This document shows positions 32,266-45,746 of a DNA stretch of 64,000 bases, in pieces. This stretch comes from Hydractinia symbiolongicarpus. Its lineage: Eukaryota > Cnidaria > Hydrozoa > Anthoathecata > Hydractiniidae. Both the position numbers and the translations under genes were made by a program. Within the stretch, counting starts at the first letter, position 1, and each line of letters opens with the position of its first letter. The DNA is taken from positions 24,824,328 to 24,888,327 of the forward strand of contig NC_079876.1 in the NCBI RefSeq assembly GCF_029227915.1, written 5' to 3'. Under the pieces are notes generated by a model, which was not told where the DNA came from, did not search any database, and saw nothing but the letters and a program-made list of their open reading frames with translations.

Positions 32266-35200
32266 ATTTTATCCTTTATCTAGAAGAAGAGAACAATGTC
32301 ATTACTTGGTAAGAATCAACAGGTGAGCTTAGATTATAATGCTCGTCGTTGCCTGACTGTACAAGTCACCATGACTCGTTTCAAAGAATTAAAAGCGTTC
32401 TCTGTGCTTAAAAACATTTTCTTTATGTAAGCACCTATACAACTCGAGGCTCAAATTTTTTATAGAACGAAGTAACTTGTAAAAAACGGTACCCAACAGA
32501 AAATAAAGAATAGCAATACTTAATTCTCCTGTAACTTTCATGCAACGACAATGGATTTGAGCAATTTTTTGTTTCAACTTCATTTTCACTTCATCTTTTG
32601 TGAGAACGACTAACACAATTAAAAAAGCAAGTTTGATTTCGACTGGCGCTCCATCCTAACCGAGCTAGCAAATCTATGAATTTGTTTTTTTTTTAAATAT
32701 ATAGTGAACAAGCAACAAGACAGAAAGAGCTAAGCTTGTAAAACATACAGGAACTTGATCAACAGCCTCAGTCAAAATCTTGCGTTACTTATAAAAAAAG
32801 CATGCATACTACAAGTTTTTTTATATATCTCCATCTTTTAAAGTTTAAAACGTGCTCTTTCATCAGGTTGTCAAAGAAGCACGAATTTGGCTTTTCAAAT
32901 AAGAATCTCATTTGATCTATCAGAATTCAAAACAAAATTTCCTACAAAAGTGCGAGAAAAATTTTACATATAAAAAAAATCTGTTCTAGTTACCAAAACT
33001 GTTCCTTGAATCTTAAAATTTATCAATGCACTGTGCATTCGTGGAGTTTTATTTATAATTTTTGGGTCTCTCAAAGGGATATTCAAAGTTTTATTATACC
33101 GAGGTTTCAATCCAATCTTTTTAACAGTAAACAAAGTTATGACGTCTCAAGGCGCTGGTTTAACTTGTAAACAAAAGAGTTGATAAATTATAACTTTTTA
33201 AATTTAGCAGTAGTAGCACGAGACTGATTGACCGCTCTATAGGCATACGATACAGAAGTCCTAAAAATTAAGTTCGAGGAAGAACAAGAAAAAACCCAAA
33301 ACGTTTTTGCGCCGTGCACTTCGTGTGTTGTCATTAGGATAGGGATAAAAAATCTGTGACGTAATCTGAAAGGAAGGTAAAAAAAATGTGAAAATAATCA
33401 TTGTAAAATTGAAAAGCAGTTTTAACTTTTAATCCTTAGCTGACGATTGTAAGCTGTAATAAAAAAGGTTCGGCAGGGGAGGGTTTTTGTAAAAGATACC
33501 GTCGGCGCCAAGACATAAAAAATGAAAATAAGACTCGGCGGATGACAATTTGATGAAAAGACAGCGTCAGCACAAAGTATGCAGATATCATCGGACAATA
33601 TCTTAGCCGCAACAAAAAGGGCTCGATGGAGGAGACTTTTGTAGAAAATAGCGTCGCACAAAGTACAACGTTGTCATACAACTACACTAGGAAACTGTTT
33701 TTGTAATTAAGGAGAAAAAATCTAAAATTTTGAGTTTTGATCATTTTAGTTGCTCTCTTTTCGCATGAAATTAAAATTGTAACAATTTAAGACGGTTGTA
33801 GTAAAACTGATTGTAAACAAATGTCAGACAAAATTGTTAATCGTCAAAAAAATTGTAATTTGTCGGTTAAAAGTATTAAAATTATTATTCGTTGGACAAA
33901 AAAGATATTCTTAGGACAAAATTATTAGTCTAAGGAAAAAATTATTTTTTTCTCAGAAAAATTATTATCCGAAGGAAAAAATTATTCGTCTGATGAAGTA
34001 TTGTTAGAGAAATTTCATCACTTTTGCCTATTTTTAAAAAATCCTTGTTCACGTTTTGCTCAGTAAAAGCGAAAGACAAGAAAAAGTACTTATAAACTAT
34101 ACTATACTTCTATGTCCGCTTGCTGATACATAACTTGGACAAAATTCTCATTACCTTCGAGAAATTTCCTCACTTATGTCTGACAAAGTAAAAAAAGATA
34201 CCCCGGGGGTGTAGTTTTAATATGGTGCTGTCGCGACGCATTTAAAGGAAAATTCCGACATTAGTAAGGAACACAGTCAGCCAGTAACAAAATCTCAGTG
34301 TTTTATGTATTCCACATAAAAGAAGTAGCTTCAACATACGACAAAAGGTTTTTTCCATTTTTTTTAATTACAAGTCCTTAAGTATCTCGTTGCAGTGTAG
34401 AAATGAGAATACGCGAACATTCTGTTGCGGTAAAATGTTATTAACACAATACCTGTGGGGGAGTCTGCTGACGTCAAGAAAAGCGATTACTTTTATAAGT
34501 ATGTGCTATAAATCGAGGACTTACGAGAGTACTGCACGTCTGTGTTTTTCTGACTGAGAATTGCTGAAATATGAGAACAAAGTGAGAACAATGATAAAGC
34601 GTTAATTCTTCAAAATCTTTCTTCTTTTTTGTTGAAAAAACACAACAATCAATTGTTCACAGAATCAATTTCTGCACAAAATTTGTAATTGGACCGTGAA
34701 ATCTCAAACATAATAAATTGTGCACCAGAATTTTTTTGACACTCTTCATTTTGTGGCACCTCAAATTTAAAAATTGTACCACCGGCCATATTGTTAATCG
34801 ATGGTCTCAATTGAGTTAACCACGCTAATCTTGGAGAAAAGATAACATACAACATCTGAAAACGCCCATACCCTGCTTCGTAACTTTGATAATATTAATA
34901 ACATACATAACACAATAACTTTATCTTGCTTAGTATGTGCAAGGTAGGAATATTGCATACCAAACTGGCATGCATTTTTTATAAGCGATAAACAAAAACA
35001 ACCAATACAAAACCAATAAAGTAAAAACGAAATCGATACAAAGAAAACACTAAGAAGTTACAAATAAATTAAAATCTGATGCCAGTTGAAATTTTTTTCC
35101 AACTTACATGATACAAACCTGAAATCTTTAACGCATTTCTAAATTTATGTTTTTGCCTTTATATGGTTTGTCCAGCCTCGTCCCCAGGACTTGTTGTGGT

Positions 35201-37276
35201 CTGCCGTAAATTTTGCATAACAGTATTCTCTTAACGCATCTTAAATCTAATACCTTATATGCAAACTTGGTTTCTGAGGCCGGCGCTTTCATAGACTTCG
35301 ATGCGATGTCGCTTTGAATTTATTTTTCCCAAATCCAATTTGTTCCGCTTACCATTGCATGACCAATTGTTAGTTTGATTTATTATGACGTCAATTTTAC
35401 CTGTCACTAAAACCCATTTTTTCCTGTTTATAACATGTCAAGATTATTTGTTTTATACATTTCGAAAACCGCTTTAAATTTTTCCTGTTCCAAATAATTG
35501 TTTTGATAAATTAAAATTGATTTGATAGATTTACAGGAAGTTGAAACTGATAAAAATAAAAGAGAAAGCAATTTGATGTAATTTCTTTCGATTGTTTACA
35601 ATTTACTATTAATGGCAGATGGCTCAAGAACTAATTGACATGTGAGCGCTTTTATGTCTTGCACGTCCTTTAAATACTTTAAACCACGTGACCTGCCTTG
35701 GCCATACATACGAAAATAAATTCTATAAATGGAAATCCATTCAAAGTAAATCAAAGTAAAGCGTGTGTACTTTGTAACAACAATAGCTAGACAAAAAGTT
35801 CATTTAATGTTTGCATTGTTGCATTTTTTAAAGAAAAAATGGCAGCAAAGTTATAAGGATACAGCAGTGTGACAGACAACATTAATCAATGTATCCGCAA
35901 AATTTTAGTTACGTTTTTACGTTAGTCGCGTTTTTAGTTTAACAGTCGACATTTGCTATATTGAATTCCGTTATCTCAGATGTTTATTATTTCGAATCTT
36001 CTTTTCGGCTTCTTCAGCGGCCTCAATAATTCATCGGGTATTTATAACTTCTGCTGTCTTGAGCTATTTCGTCGGTCCAATGGAAATTTAAGATAATGTA
36101 TGTCGACTTACAGCAAGTCGTCGTAGACAAATCTCTGTTGGCAGCTACCACACATTTATGGAAGATGGTGGTTTCCAATGTCTCATAGACACACTTGCAC
36201 ACCCGCGCACCCGCAATTACACATATGGACACGGTACGCAAGCAAGTAGACCCACCAACACACAGCCAACCATCCAGACACAACAACACAATTTCACACA
36301 TACATACATGCAGGCACGTAAGCAAGTAGACAGATACCCAGACAGGAAATAAATAGGGATAGAGTTTACTATGGCCATTTAGAAAGTCTATTTAAAACGA
36401 AATCCAAACATATTTAATCATAAAAACAAACTCCTACCTTGCATATCAAAACATTCAATATAATAACTGATCGCTTTAGAAAGATAGTTATTAGGCTGGA
36501 AATAATGCTTTTTAATTACCTGATTACTAACAGTCCTGTACTTATCTGTTTTAAAAAAGAGTCTAATAAAGGCTTAGCAACCTCGTTTACATGGTGTTCT
36601 GCTTTTGCAAATCTGTTTTGTGATAGGATTGATGGATTATAATTTCAAAAGTTTCTATGAGTACACGTTTCTTTAGGCCACTTTTTGAAAACTACGCATT
36701 TTAAGTCATTCCCTTAACGATGCACGTTTCTTTTTTCAACTTTTATGTAAAAAACAAATTGTTGTTACATGCGCATTGAAAATTTTCAAAAATAAAAAAA
36801 CTTTTAAGCTTACAAGTTTCCTAATCCTATTTTATATACAGAAATATGTATGTGATTATAATACTGATTAAAAAAAGCAGCACGAGACTGAATTCCATCT
36901 TATTCTTGCCGTAGGAATGTTCTCCTTCTTGCTCTCCTTCATGCTCTCCTTTGGGGTACAAATTGGTCTATTCACGGTCAAACCTTGTTAGTAGAAATCT
37001 TAAATAAACAGAACTTACAGGAAAAAAGGCGTTAAAATGTAGCTAATTGGCAAAGATTAACCAGTATCCAAAACATACTAAAGATTGGACAATAAAAAAA
37101 ATGAATTCCTTAAAAAACTAATCTTGTGTTTATGAAGGTTTGACCACAAAAACATCACGATTAAGACACGTGTACACTATTTCATAATGGCTGCTTAATC
37201 TGAATACACAGACCTCCTATGACGCAGTTCTACGTGAAGTGCATGCAATAGATGAATTTATTTCTATACAATTTCA
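32266..37276. other. Gene-free stretch upstream of lipoxygenase
   Basis: No gene recognised. The lipoxygenase promoter should lie just right of 32265. Partial features seen: two imperfect copies of a roughly 150-bp segment near 33.44-33.67 kb, a CCTCGTCCCCAGGAC end of a small MITE family at about 35.17 kb, and a CA/CACA-rich patch at 36.18-36.32 kb. Short frames here (for example 34649-34855 minus) have no recognised family. Confidence 0.45.
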
Positions 37277-37600
37277 GTGGTAAGCTCTTTTGACTCTAGC
37301 GTCTGCGTGGCAGGAAAAACGATGGAGGCTCTAGATGAAAAAAAGTTATTTTCAGTACATTTCGTCACCGGAAAGCATTGTTAGGACTTTAACTAAATTC
37401 AAATAAACCAGAAGACGTCAATCTACACTCGATAATAGTTAACAACCTCAAACGATATTTCCATGAGCAGAAACACACAGGAAAAGACCTCTTTTCCCCA
37501 AGTCCTAGCATATTCTCCCTCCCCCCCCACGCAAATGCCAGAGCCAAAGAGCTTACCGCTAAAAGGTAAACAAACACTTTACGCGGTAATTCTTGCAAAT
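37277..37600. repeat. Dispersed repeat with internal inverted copy
   Basis: The segment at 37441-37596 (CAAACGATATTTCC through GCCAAAGAGCTTACCGCTAA) matches 62886-63043. Part of it reappears inverted at 37277-37312 (GGTAAGCTCTTTTGACTC). This suggests an inverted-repeat element of unknown class. Confidence 0.5.
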
Positions 37601-37634
37601 GTTCATCAAGAGAAAGACGGAAATCGTCCTTTTA

Positions 37635-38488
37635 CCCTATTCGGTCCGGGTATTTTGGAACACACTATGACCTGGAGGGGGGGGGGGGGGGGGTGGGGGG
37701 GGTGGGCGGAATCCGCGCCCCTCATAGGGTTGTTTAAATTGATTCAAACTTGGCACACTTGTAGTACGTCATGAAAGGAACAAAATGGCAGCAATAAATT
37801 TTTGCTTACGTCAGCACATTTTCTGTGACGTCATCAGAAGCTTACAAGTTGTTAAAAATGTCACTATCTGCTTAAAATTTAATTACTTTTGTTCCAGAGC
37901 GAATCAACCTCGTCCCCAGGACTATTTGCTTCTTAACGGCGCTGCGCTGTCTGATAGTTCGACGCCACGGTGAAAAAGTGCTGGGGTCGAGCTTGAGAGC
38001 GAATCTTTGCATTCTGTTTGAAGTTTCAGAAAGTTAAATTAAAGTTATTAAACATATTTTCCGGTTTTCACGTGGATCGCATAAAAAAGGCCAAAAATTG
38101 CCCGAAAATCTGTTTTTTCCGATTTTCGGGTAAAATCCGAAACAATCGGGAAATCGAGTTAATCACGTGTCCAAATTATGCAAAATGATTTTTCTTAATG
38201 AAACAAAGTTGTGTTGCAAGCTTCAAGTTCTAAGGATAATCCTAACAGGAGTTATTAAATTATCCCCATTATAAGGATTTCATAGAGATTTTTAGGGGTA
38301 GTTTCGAGTAATGGCCAATATCAAAGCTTTTGAAAGGTATGGGACCTAAAAATTTTGGCACGCAGGTGTCTAATAGATAAAAATTGAAACTCAGTCACTT
38401 TCATAGCCATGTAACATAACAATAAGGAGTTATTAAAAAAAACCGTCAGGGGGGGGGGGGCGAAATCCGCCCTCCGGACCGAATAGGG
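37635..38488 (+). mobile_element. TTAA-type inverted-repeat element (piggyBac-like MITE), complete copy 2
   Basis: Left end CCCTATTCGGTCCGGG (after TTTA), right end CCGGACCGAATAGGG (before TTAA at 38489-38492). The left TTTA is probably a mutated TTAA. A subterminal G-run and CGGAATCCGC motifs lie near both ends. The body matches copy 1 at 3.0-3.7 kb. No transposase. A 91-bp element is nested inside at 37905-37995. Confidence 0.8.
37905..37995. mobile_element. 91-bp MITE nested in the TTAA element, with target duplication
   Basis: Imperfect terminal inverted repeats are CAACCTCGTCCCCAG and CTGGGGTCGAGCTTG. The flanks carry the duplicated target AGAGCGAAT (37896-37904 and 37996-38004). Copy 1 of the host element has the uninterrupted single site, which proves insertion. 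A target duplication of 8-9 bp is compatible with hAT or P-like superfamilies. Related copies are at 39443-39523 and 62292-62389. Confidence 0.85.
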
Positions 38489-38492
38489 TTAA

Positions 38493-39442
38493 ATAAAGGA
38501 TCATACGCATGTGAACATTTCCTTTCTTGTTATTATACATATTCTTATTTTATGAGGAAATTGTTAGAAAACGATACCGTTAAGTTAAGCAAATATTTGC
38601 AAAGATCATAGAGAAAGAAAAGTAGACATAACAAAGTAGAAATAAAGTGACACCCGTTTACATTTTTTTAAAAACCAAGTACAATTTAATCTTCAAAATA
38701 ATGTTATTCTTCATGTTTTGCGGCACTTATCAAGCAAGCCTTCTGTCTAAAATGCGAACTTGCACGCACGTTACAATGCGCCTTATTTGGTGATTTCCGC
38801 ATTATCAATCAACAAACATTTGTAGCCTGCACTATAGATTAAAGCTATTCTTTAAAACAAGGTTTTAGCATAAAATTTGAGAATACAACTGCATCGAATT
38901 GTTTAAACTGGCGTAACATCATGCGCCATTATTGTTTGCCTTCGTGTTAAATAGATACTGACCGGTTTTGCTATTGTACTCTGAACAGAACTTGCTCAGT
39001 CCGTACTTTTGATCTCGGACTCTTGTATCTGCTGTTCTGTATCTCGCATCACAACATATCTGTTTATTTACAGTACGTTTTTCCATGAAATTTAACATCT
39101 ATTATTTAAAAAAATAACCAAATTTTTTAAAAAAAAATTACCTGCACGCGTGAATGTTTTATGGTAAAGTTTCGTTTTACTTTTTCGTAGCTAATAAAAA
39201 CCTAAATGTTGTTTTTACTTTAAACGGCATGTATTTATTTGGTTTCAAAACAATATCAACTGTGTATAAAACTGATTTTTAGTGTCGATTAACATAATAA
39301 TGTAAAGCGAGCTTAAAGCTTATTAGCATTTTTCGGGATATATCTCTAACCCGTTCAAATATTTGCTTAGCAACTAGACCGAAAATTGCTACAACAACGT
39401 GCGGAATCACTTGTTGTTTATTCCGTAAAAATACGTTAGACG
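38493..39442. other. Non-coding stretch
   Basis: Nothing recognised beyond AT-rich sequence. Confidence 0.5.
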
Positions 39443-39523
39443 CAATCTTGTTCCCAGGACTTGTTTGGCCTTTTGTTAGGCTGTGCAAGTATAAAAGCCT
39501 AACAACTCTTGGGTACGAGGTTG
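39443..39523. mobile_element. MITE of the CAACCTCGTCCCCAG family
   Basis: Ends CAATCTTGTTCCCAGG and CTTGGGTACGAGGTTG are inverted. The interior holds a GTTAGGCT...AGCCTAAC hairpin. No clear target duplication. Confidence 0.6.
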
Positions 39524-40467
39524 GTGTACACATTATGCTGTATGGCTTTACTCACCCAAACTAAATCGCTGCTCACTTTTTTCCCTATTTACCTGGCTGT
39601 ACATTTCTCAATTTTTTCATTAAAACGTAAAAAAAGAATATTTAAAATTTAGACGTTCGTAAATATAAAAAGGACGCGTAGTGAGTCTATACGTGAATTT
39701 CTTGCAGCATTATTAAGCTTTTCGCCATTTCTGTTCTTTTTCAGCAGTGTTTGTGTATTTTAAAAGCTGAACCTAAACAACTTCGTCCCTTTTTATCAGT
39801 GCTACAAGAAATTTCCTTTGCGTTATCACCAAAAAAAATAAATTACAAAAGGAATGAGAACGGCTTGTGTTTTGCTTGCTGATTACAACACTAGGTAATC
39901 TTGTGTTTAGTGCCTTTATATAGGACAGCGATCAAGAAAGAAGCAAAAGGCTACCAGATGAAATTGTTTATTGCTAGTTGTGTGACTATATATTAATGAC
40001 CAATGGTAAATAGACTGCGAGAGTATATGTGATAGATCATCCACACGGTCCATAGATAGATAGATGTGCCTATTTTACATGGATAGGCTCACAAATATGG
40101 AGGGATATACCCTGTTTGTTTTTTCCAAGAGGCTATGGCTTAGATGGAGACCTAGAGTATTTAATGCTCATTTTGAGCTACGCATACCCAATTAGGGTTC
40201 GCGGTCTACCAGACAACTCTGGTAAACCAACAGTCAACACAGTGCGCCATCTTCCCAATTTCCTTCACATGGCTTTTAACTGACCGATGTTGAACTTGGC
40301 TGATTGATCTCCTCCTCTTCATCGTGTTAACGCCTTTGTTGCCATAACCTGGCAGGACAACATATAAACATTTTAGTTAGGACTTTCCTTATTATCATTC
40401 TTTCTAAAAACAAGCTGAGTGGTCTATTATTGTATCATAATCTTTTCCCCGAAGGCTATATCAAGTA

Positions 40468-40596
40468 TCTATATTATGCTACCTGTATACGTCTGTCTGC
40501 CACGCAAAATGGTACCGTAAGTAGCGAGACGCACGCAATGCGATTTTAAAAAAGACGGGCAAAGCGGTGGATTTTTTTTCACGGGCCACTGACTAG
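40468..40596 (+). mobile_element. Short Helitron-like element (129 bp)
   Basis: It starts A|TCTATATTATGCTACCTG, has GTCTGTCTGCC, and ends with a GGTGGATTTTTTTTCACGGG hairpin and CTAG|T. Same family as 19723-19841 and 31541-31662. Confidence 0.7.
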
Positions 40597-40730
40597 TTTT
40601 AACATAAACAACCATGATAGCAAAGACAGGGAATACAGACTAGCGAGAATGTAAATTCGCTCTATGATTTAAAATGTTGTATATTTTATTATTTTCGACC
40701 AGTTTTACCTCACTCGTTTAAGTGTTCAGC

Positions 40731-40915
40731 TTAATTCGCTGGCTAGGCTACCTATATGAGTTTTTAAAGATAAGGTTAATTCGTTAGCTAGGCTACCTAT
40801 ATCAGTTTTTAAAGATAAGCTTAATTAGCTAGCCAGGCTAGCTTCCGGAGTGTTTAAAGATAAGCTGAATTCCTCATCTAGGCTACCTATAGGAGTTTTT
40901 GAAGATAAGTTAACC
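40731..40915. repeat. 45-bp tandem repeat, four copies
   Basis: The unit is TTAATTCGCTGGCTAGGCTA followed by CCTATATGAGTTTTTAAAGA and TAAGG, with modest divergence between copies. Confidence 0.85.
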
Positions 40916-42500
40916 CAGTGTTAGTAATAGCAGCTAGTTTGCTGGGGTTTTTCTTCATACTAGCATTTTCACTCTTCTAATAGCCACAGCTAGCCTTCAA
41001 AAAACTACTTAGATGCTATGTTTTGTTCAGGATTGTTGGATCCTATACTCGAGTTTGATAGGTATTCCTACTGGTTTCTTCTAGTTTGGATAGCTAGTTA
41101 GTATGATGAAGATAACACTGACAGGTGCCATGAATGGCAGAAAACGAAATTGTCACGCCTGGAAAAGGGAGTTGACGATCACATGTATAGGTGTTGCTGG
41201 AACATTGTGAACGGAAGCGGTTTTGAATGATATATAGAGTAACCAGACTAAATATATATTACATATATATCAGAGAGTGATGAAATGAACCTTGAGTTTT
41301 GTACAACATGTGTGGCAAATATAAGTTTTATAATGAATTTGAACGGTAATCAACACTTCCAGAATATAACACCATCGTAAAACAATTAACAATCTCATGA
41401 TTTAAATGAACAAAAATAAATAGCTGCTACTAATGATTGAAGTATGAATGCAAAACTGCAGTTAAAATTGATGATGTGGTTAATGAAAAAGCTCTCTATG
41501 CAATCAAAAGAAGAATTCTCTATTGTTATGGAGGAAATGTAGATACGTTTTGTAGAAGAAAAGGCGGTGGCAAACTTCTGAGTGGTGTTGAATTTTTCTA
41601 ATGCTTGGAACAAAATAATATTTCCTATTTCTAATTGATAGTTTTTAGCATACAGAACAAATAAAAATAGAAGTGAATTTTGATTTTATATTCCATTCTA
41701 CTGAAGGAAAGAACTCAGTCTGTTTCAACTTGTTGTCACATTTTTAATGATAAAATATGGGTAGCAAAAAGGTGTGCCGTTTATATAGTCTTATAACGTC
41801 TTTTGATAAAAAATTATTCATTCTTTGTATGAAAAGCAGCACCATTTTTTTTACCATCTATTTGCATTACCATTTAAATTTTGTTTACTAGTTTAGCTGC
41901 AGCATCGCTTTAACAGATTGAGAGTTTTTGTTTTCATATAATCGTAGAGATGTATTACTTTAATGTATTACAGTTGGTGGACATTTCAATGACAGATTAA
42001 TTGCCGCATTAAAAGTTGGAAAGACATTAGGAGGTTTGGATATAATTAAACTGATTAACTTTCTGTAATTATAACTCCTTACATCTTACTTAGAGGAATA
42101 AAATAATTGCAAAACATTTGTGTTATAACATATTTTATCCCAGATTACTTCGAAACCTTTATCAGAACAATTTTGGTATAAAAATACGTCTTTTTGGAAA
42201 GTTTTGTTCGAAAATTCCAAAATAAAGAAAGATCTATGTTAAAAATGTGATTTTTCAGATTTCTAAATTTACATTTTGGTACATTCTAAAAAAAACACCG
42301 ACTTATTACGAATGTGTTCCTATTATTGTACTGTAAAATTTCTTCCACAAACACAAGAAATTCCGTTTAATACTATTGCAAATTAGTACAGCCGACAATT
42401 GAGATATGAGGATTATATGCAATCACACGAGAAAAGACATACAGAATAAAGATTTTCATTTGCTTGCTTCTAACATCATCATCAACAGAATTGATTTTAG
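40916..42500. other. Non-coding stretch
   Basis: No gene recognised. A short in-frame patch near 41970-42050 could be a further eroded piece of the pseudogene to the right, but this is unsupported. Confidence 0.4.
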
Positions 42501-42540
42501 GTTTTAATTAAGAATGAACCAGATATTCCATTCAATCCAA

Positions 42541-44260
42541 GACCTTGCTCTAAAGATGTGTTTCATTGTTCTGGAAGAGATAGCTTGAAATATGGTTATG
42601 ACCTGAGGACCTTCGTAGCTAGAACTTTTGACTTTTTTTGAAATTTTCTATTTTTTAATCATGTATTTAAAAACAAATACCTCACCCACACGAAGAAGAA
42701 ATGATGCAGCGATCTGTGGTCATACCAATGCTAATTCTGGATGCGAATGAAAACAATTACAAGGTTGTTGTTTCTATATTAGAACAAATGAATCGCGAAT
42801 TTTCAAAAATTAGCAAGACTCTCAAGTTAAGTTTATCAGTGTCTGCATTATTTAGGGAAATGCAAAAAGTGAATCAAGCTGTACAATTCTATCTTTTCTT
42901 ATAGCATTGAATTTATAAATATTTACAGAACTTTAGCTTTTTTGAAAATTAATTATTACTTTTCTTGTTTCTTGTAAGTTGATAATTTTAGTGATTAAAA
43001 ATTTTGCCAAAATCGCTAAATTAAATCCTCTTGAAAAACCCACTTTCACGGAATCACATGAAATATTTCTAACAAAAATAAAAAATAAAAAAATCAATGC
43101 GAAAATTTCTCTCATCACCCCTTAGTGCGCTGAACACTTGTTTGTTGTGGTATTTTCCTTATACAATTTTTTTTATAAGCATGTCATTTATAACAAACCG
43201 TAGACTTAAATTTAGTTATTTTTTAAGCATATCCTAAGCATTGTGAAGCCTAAGAAAATGCTGTGAAGAGTTTTTGTGTTCTTTTTTGTTCGATGAGTAG
43301 TTTTTCTTTTTATTCTTTATGTCTGAATTAACCAGTATGTAGTGAGATTTAAATTTACTGATCTAAATTTCAAATGTTATAATTTTTTTCTTTCAAATAA
43401 GCTTATTTTGAGGCTGATCATGTGTTTTCAAGCGTATTGCAATAAATCTTTTTGCCATTAAGGATACCCTAAGCATATTTTGAGCTTCAAAAATACTTTT
43501 CGTAACCAACCCTAAGCTTCATTTTGGAATTTCAATAAATTATAAGAACCATGTAAGCAGATATACAAAATATTCGATGTTTTTAAAGTGTAAAATCATA
43601 GATATAGAGATATAGAAATATATATAATGCGAACACAATCAAGATATAATCCAGGTATTGCAGGATACATAATCTATATTCTATACATACTTTTTTACAT
43701 CATCCATGTACTCGCATACATTGCAGACATAGGACAAATCAAGCAGCCACTGAACCTGCCATCACCAAACCATCAAGTAGCTGAACCTGGTCAGCCAGGG
43801 ATCTATTTACCACCAACCAATGACGATCGCATAAAAAATATGAAATTCCCATTTTCTGATGATCATCAGTGTGCGGTTCGCTACACCAAATGATCTTTTG
43901 CGTGATGCCCATGCACCATCAGATAGGTTTGAGCATTGCTCGGCTTTAAAACCAGTGGAGTGGTATACCAAAGCATCTTTCCTATAATATTCCCATAATC
44001 TCTTATACAATCCTGATTTAATACATGTAGTTGAAACTCTAAAGTATTTCAGACAAAAGTATAACAGGCGGAAGTCCATCTCTAAGAAGGTTCTCGGTTG
44101 TTTTAAAGGAGGTGAAGAGTTGGTCTTGAGTGTTGTTAAAGCTTAGATTGTGTCTGCTGTTCTGAAGAATTTTTGAAATAAACAGAGTACGACTGACAAA
44201 GCAACAGGAGAACTTAAATTTCCAGTATATATAGCTCATAATACTTAGGAACTTTGATAA
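42541..44260 (+). pseudogene. Eroded DUF6589-like gene (transposon-associated family)
   Basis: Fragments in order on the plus strand are RSVVIPMLILDANENNYKVV (42704 onward), then [20 protein letters not shown] with [11 protein letters not shown] (about 43790-43890). After a frameshift come [29 protein letters not shown], then VVETLKYFRQKYNRRKSISK and KGGEELVLSVVKA. The order and spacing match the C-terminal part of DUF6589-type proteins, an abundant family in cnidarian genomes. At least three in-frame stops and one frameshift show it is non-functional. The open frames at 43627-43893 (plus) and 43807-44281 (minus) are fragments or shadows of it. Confidence 0.55.
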
Positions 44261-45746
44261 AAGTTTACAATCATTTTTCAAAAAAAATTATTTTACATTA
44301 GAATCAGAAACCACAAAGTGGAGAAGAAGAAGATTTTAGGCATATGGTCTTTTTTTATTTACATTTCTTTGTTATCATTGAGCATTATTGATACTGCAAT
44401 AGAAGAGGACGCTGACAGGAACTAAGCAATCAGAAATGGTAATTATAATATTTCGATCTCCTAACTGTTGCAGTAAACAGGCCTTGGAGGTGTTTATGTT
44501 GCTTAAAGAGAATTTTTGGGCTGATGGACAAGGAAAAAATATGGAAGAGTACATAGCACAAGAAATATACAATAAAATGTTTTAGAAAATGGGAGCAAAC
44601 AAAACATTATGATCAATAAGTAAAATTTGTCAAGCAACAGGTAATAAATGAAAACTTTGATAATACCTGCAATATCCACGAAGCATGCAGCGTCACACAG
44701 CACAACCATCCTTTCAGGAGGAGTTGCCCATGATAGATGAACTGAGAGCTCTAGTCGGCTTCACCCATCATACAGGAAAAGACTGGCATGCTTGCACATT
44801 GGAAAATTTGACAAATGGTTGGACGGTGACATAAGTTTATTTTTCGAATTTGTTTGAGGAACAATCCTCATAAAATTTTGACTATTACTTTTAATTTTAT
44901 TCTTGCAGTACTTACGTTACACCACACACTTGCATGACAAGTATCTAATAGTGTAAACTTAACATATACACAATGTTGTCTTAAAAGGATTGTGTATCTA
45001 TTAAGAAATCGACATTTTTTGGAGAGAACCAGCGTACTTGTTAAGTTGACATCTAAGTATTTTCAAGTTTAAAATCGATCGGTATGACTGGCTTTGTTAC
45101 CTAAAATGATTGCATTATTCATGATGAATATAGCGTCGCATATACAACAATATTAATCTTGTAATTCACTATTTTTACACCATATTAACCATGCAATATT
45201 TTTCTCTGACATACACCAAAATGGGAACATAGCATTTTCATTGAGTCATCTAAAAAACCAATTTTATCTTTGAAAGATCAGAATGATACATAATGTTGCT
45301 TTTGAATATTGCTTTATTCTGTCAGCTTTTCCAATCTGTTGGGTGAATTACATGTGTTACAAATTTTACATCCAAACCTATCCCCAGTGCTGTTGTAGCA
45401 AACACAACCCAAATTCCTTTTTAAGCTCGTTTAAAATTGTAGATTGCATTTCTCTGGTTAAGAAGCATATAATCGGGAAAAAAGTCTATGTGGTGGAAAC
45501 AAAAAAAGTTCACCCAAAAAACGATCAGGATAAACTCTCTCCACAATATGTAAGTTTCATGTATATTTTTTAGGATATTTCTTTCGTAAAACATTTAACT
45601 TTTTTCATTTTTGGTACAACTATTACGTCATAGCTTTTGAGACCATAAACTTTATCTAGTCTGCAGAATTTTTCAAAGTAACAACTTCGTCGAATTGGAT
45701 TTTCTCTGATTATTTTGCAGCCATTTAATTTTAATGTTTCAGAAGT

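Noticed and set aside
40130-40260. Possible tRNA gene or SINE around GGGTTCGCGGTC and the TACCAGA...TCTGGTA hairpin
   Set aside because: No cloverleaf or matching A box could be drawn; left unassigned.
43627-43893. Stand-alone membrane-like protein of 88 codons
   Set aside because: Its second half is a DUF6589-like fragment that continues after a frameshift; the hydrophobic start is AT-rich filler.
44690-44835. Short coding-like stretch ending at 44834
   Set aside because: Open for about 45 codons but without a recognised family, start or splice sites.
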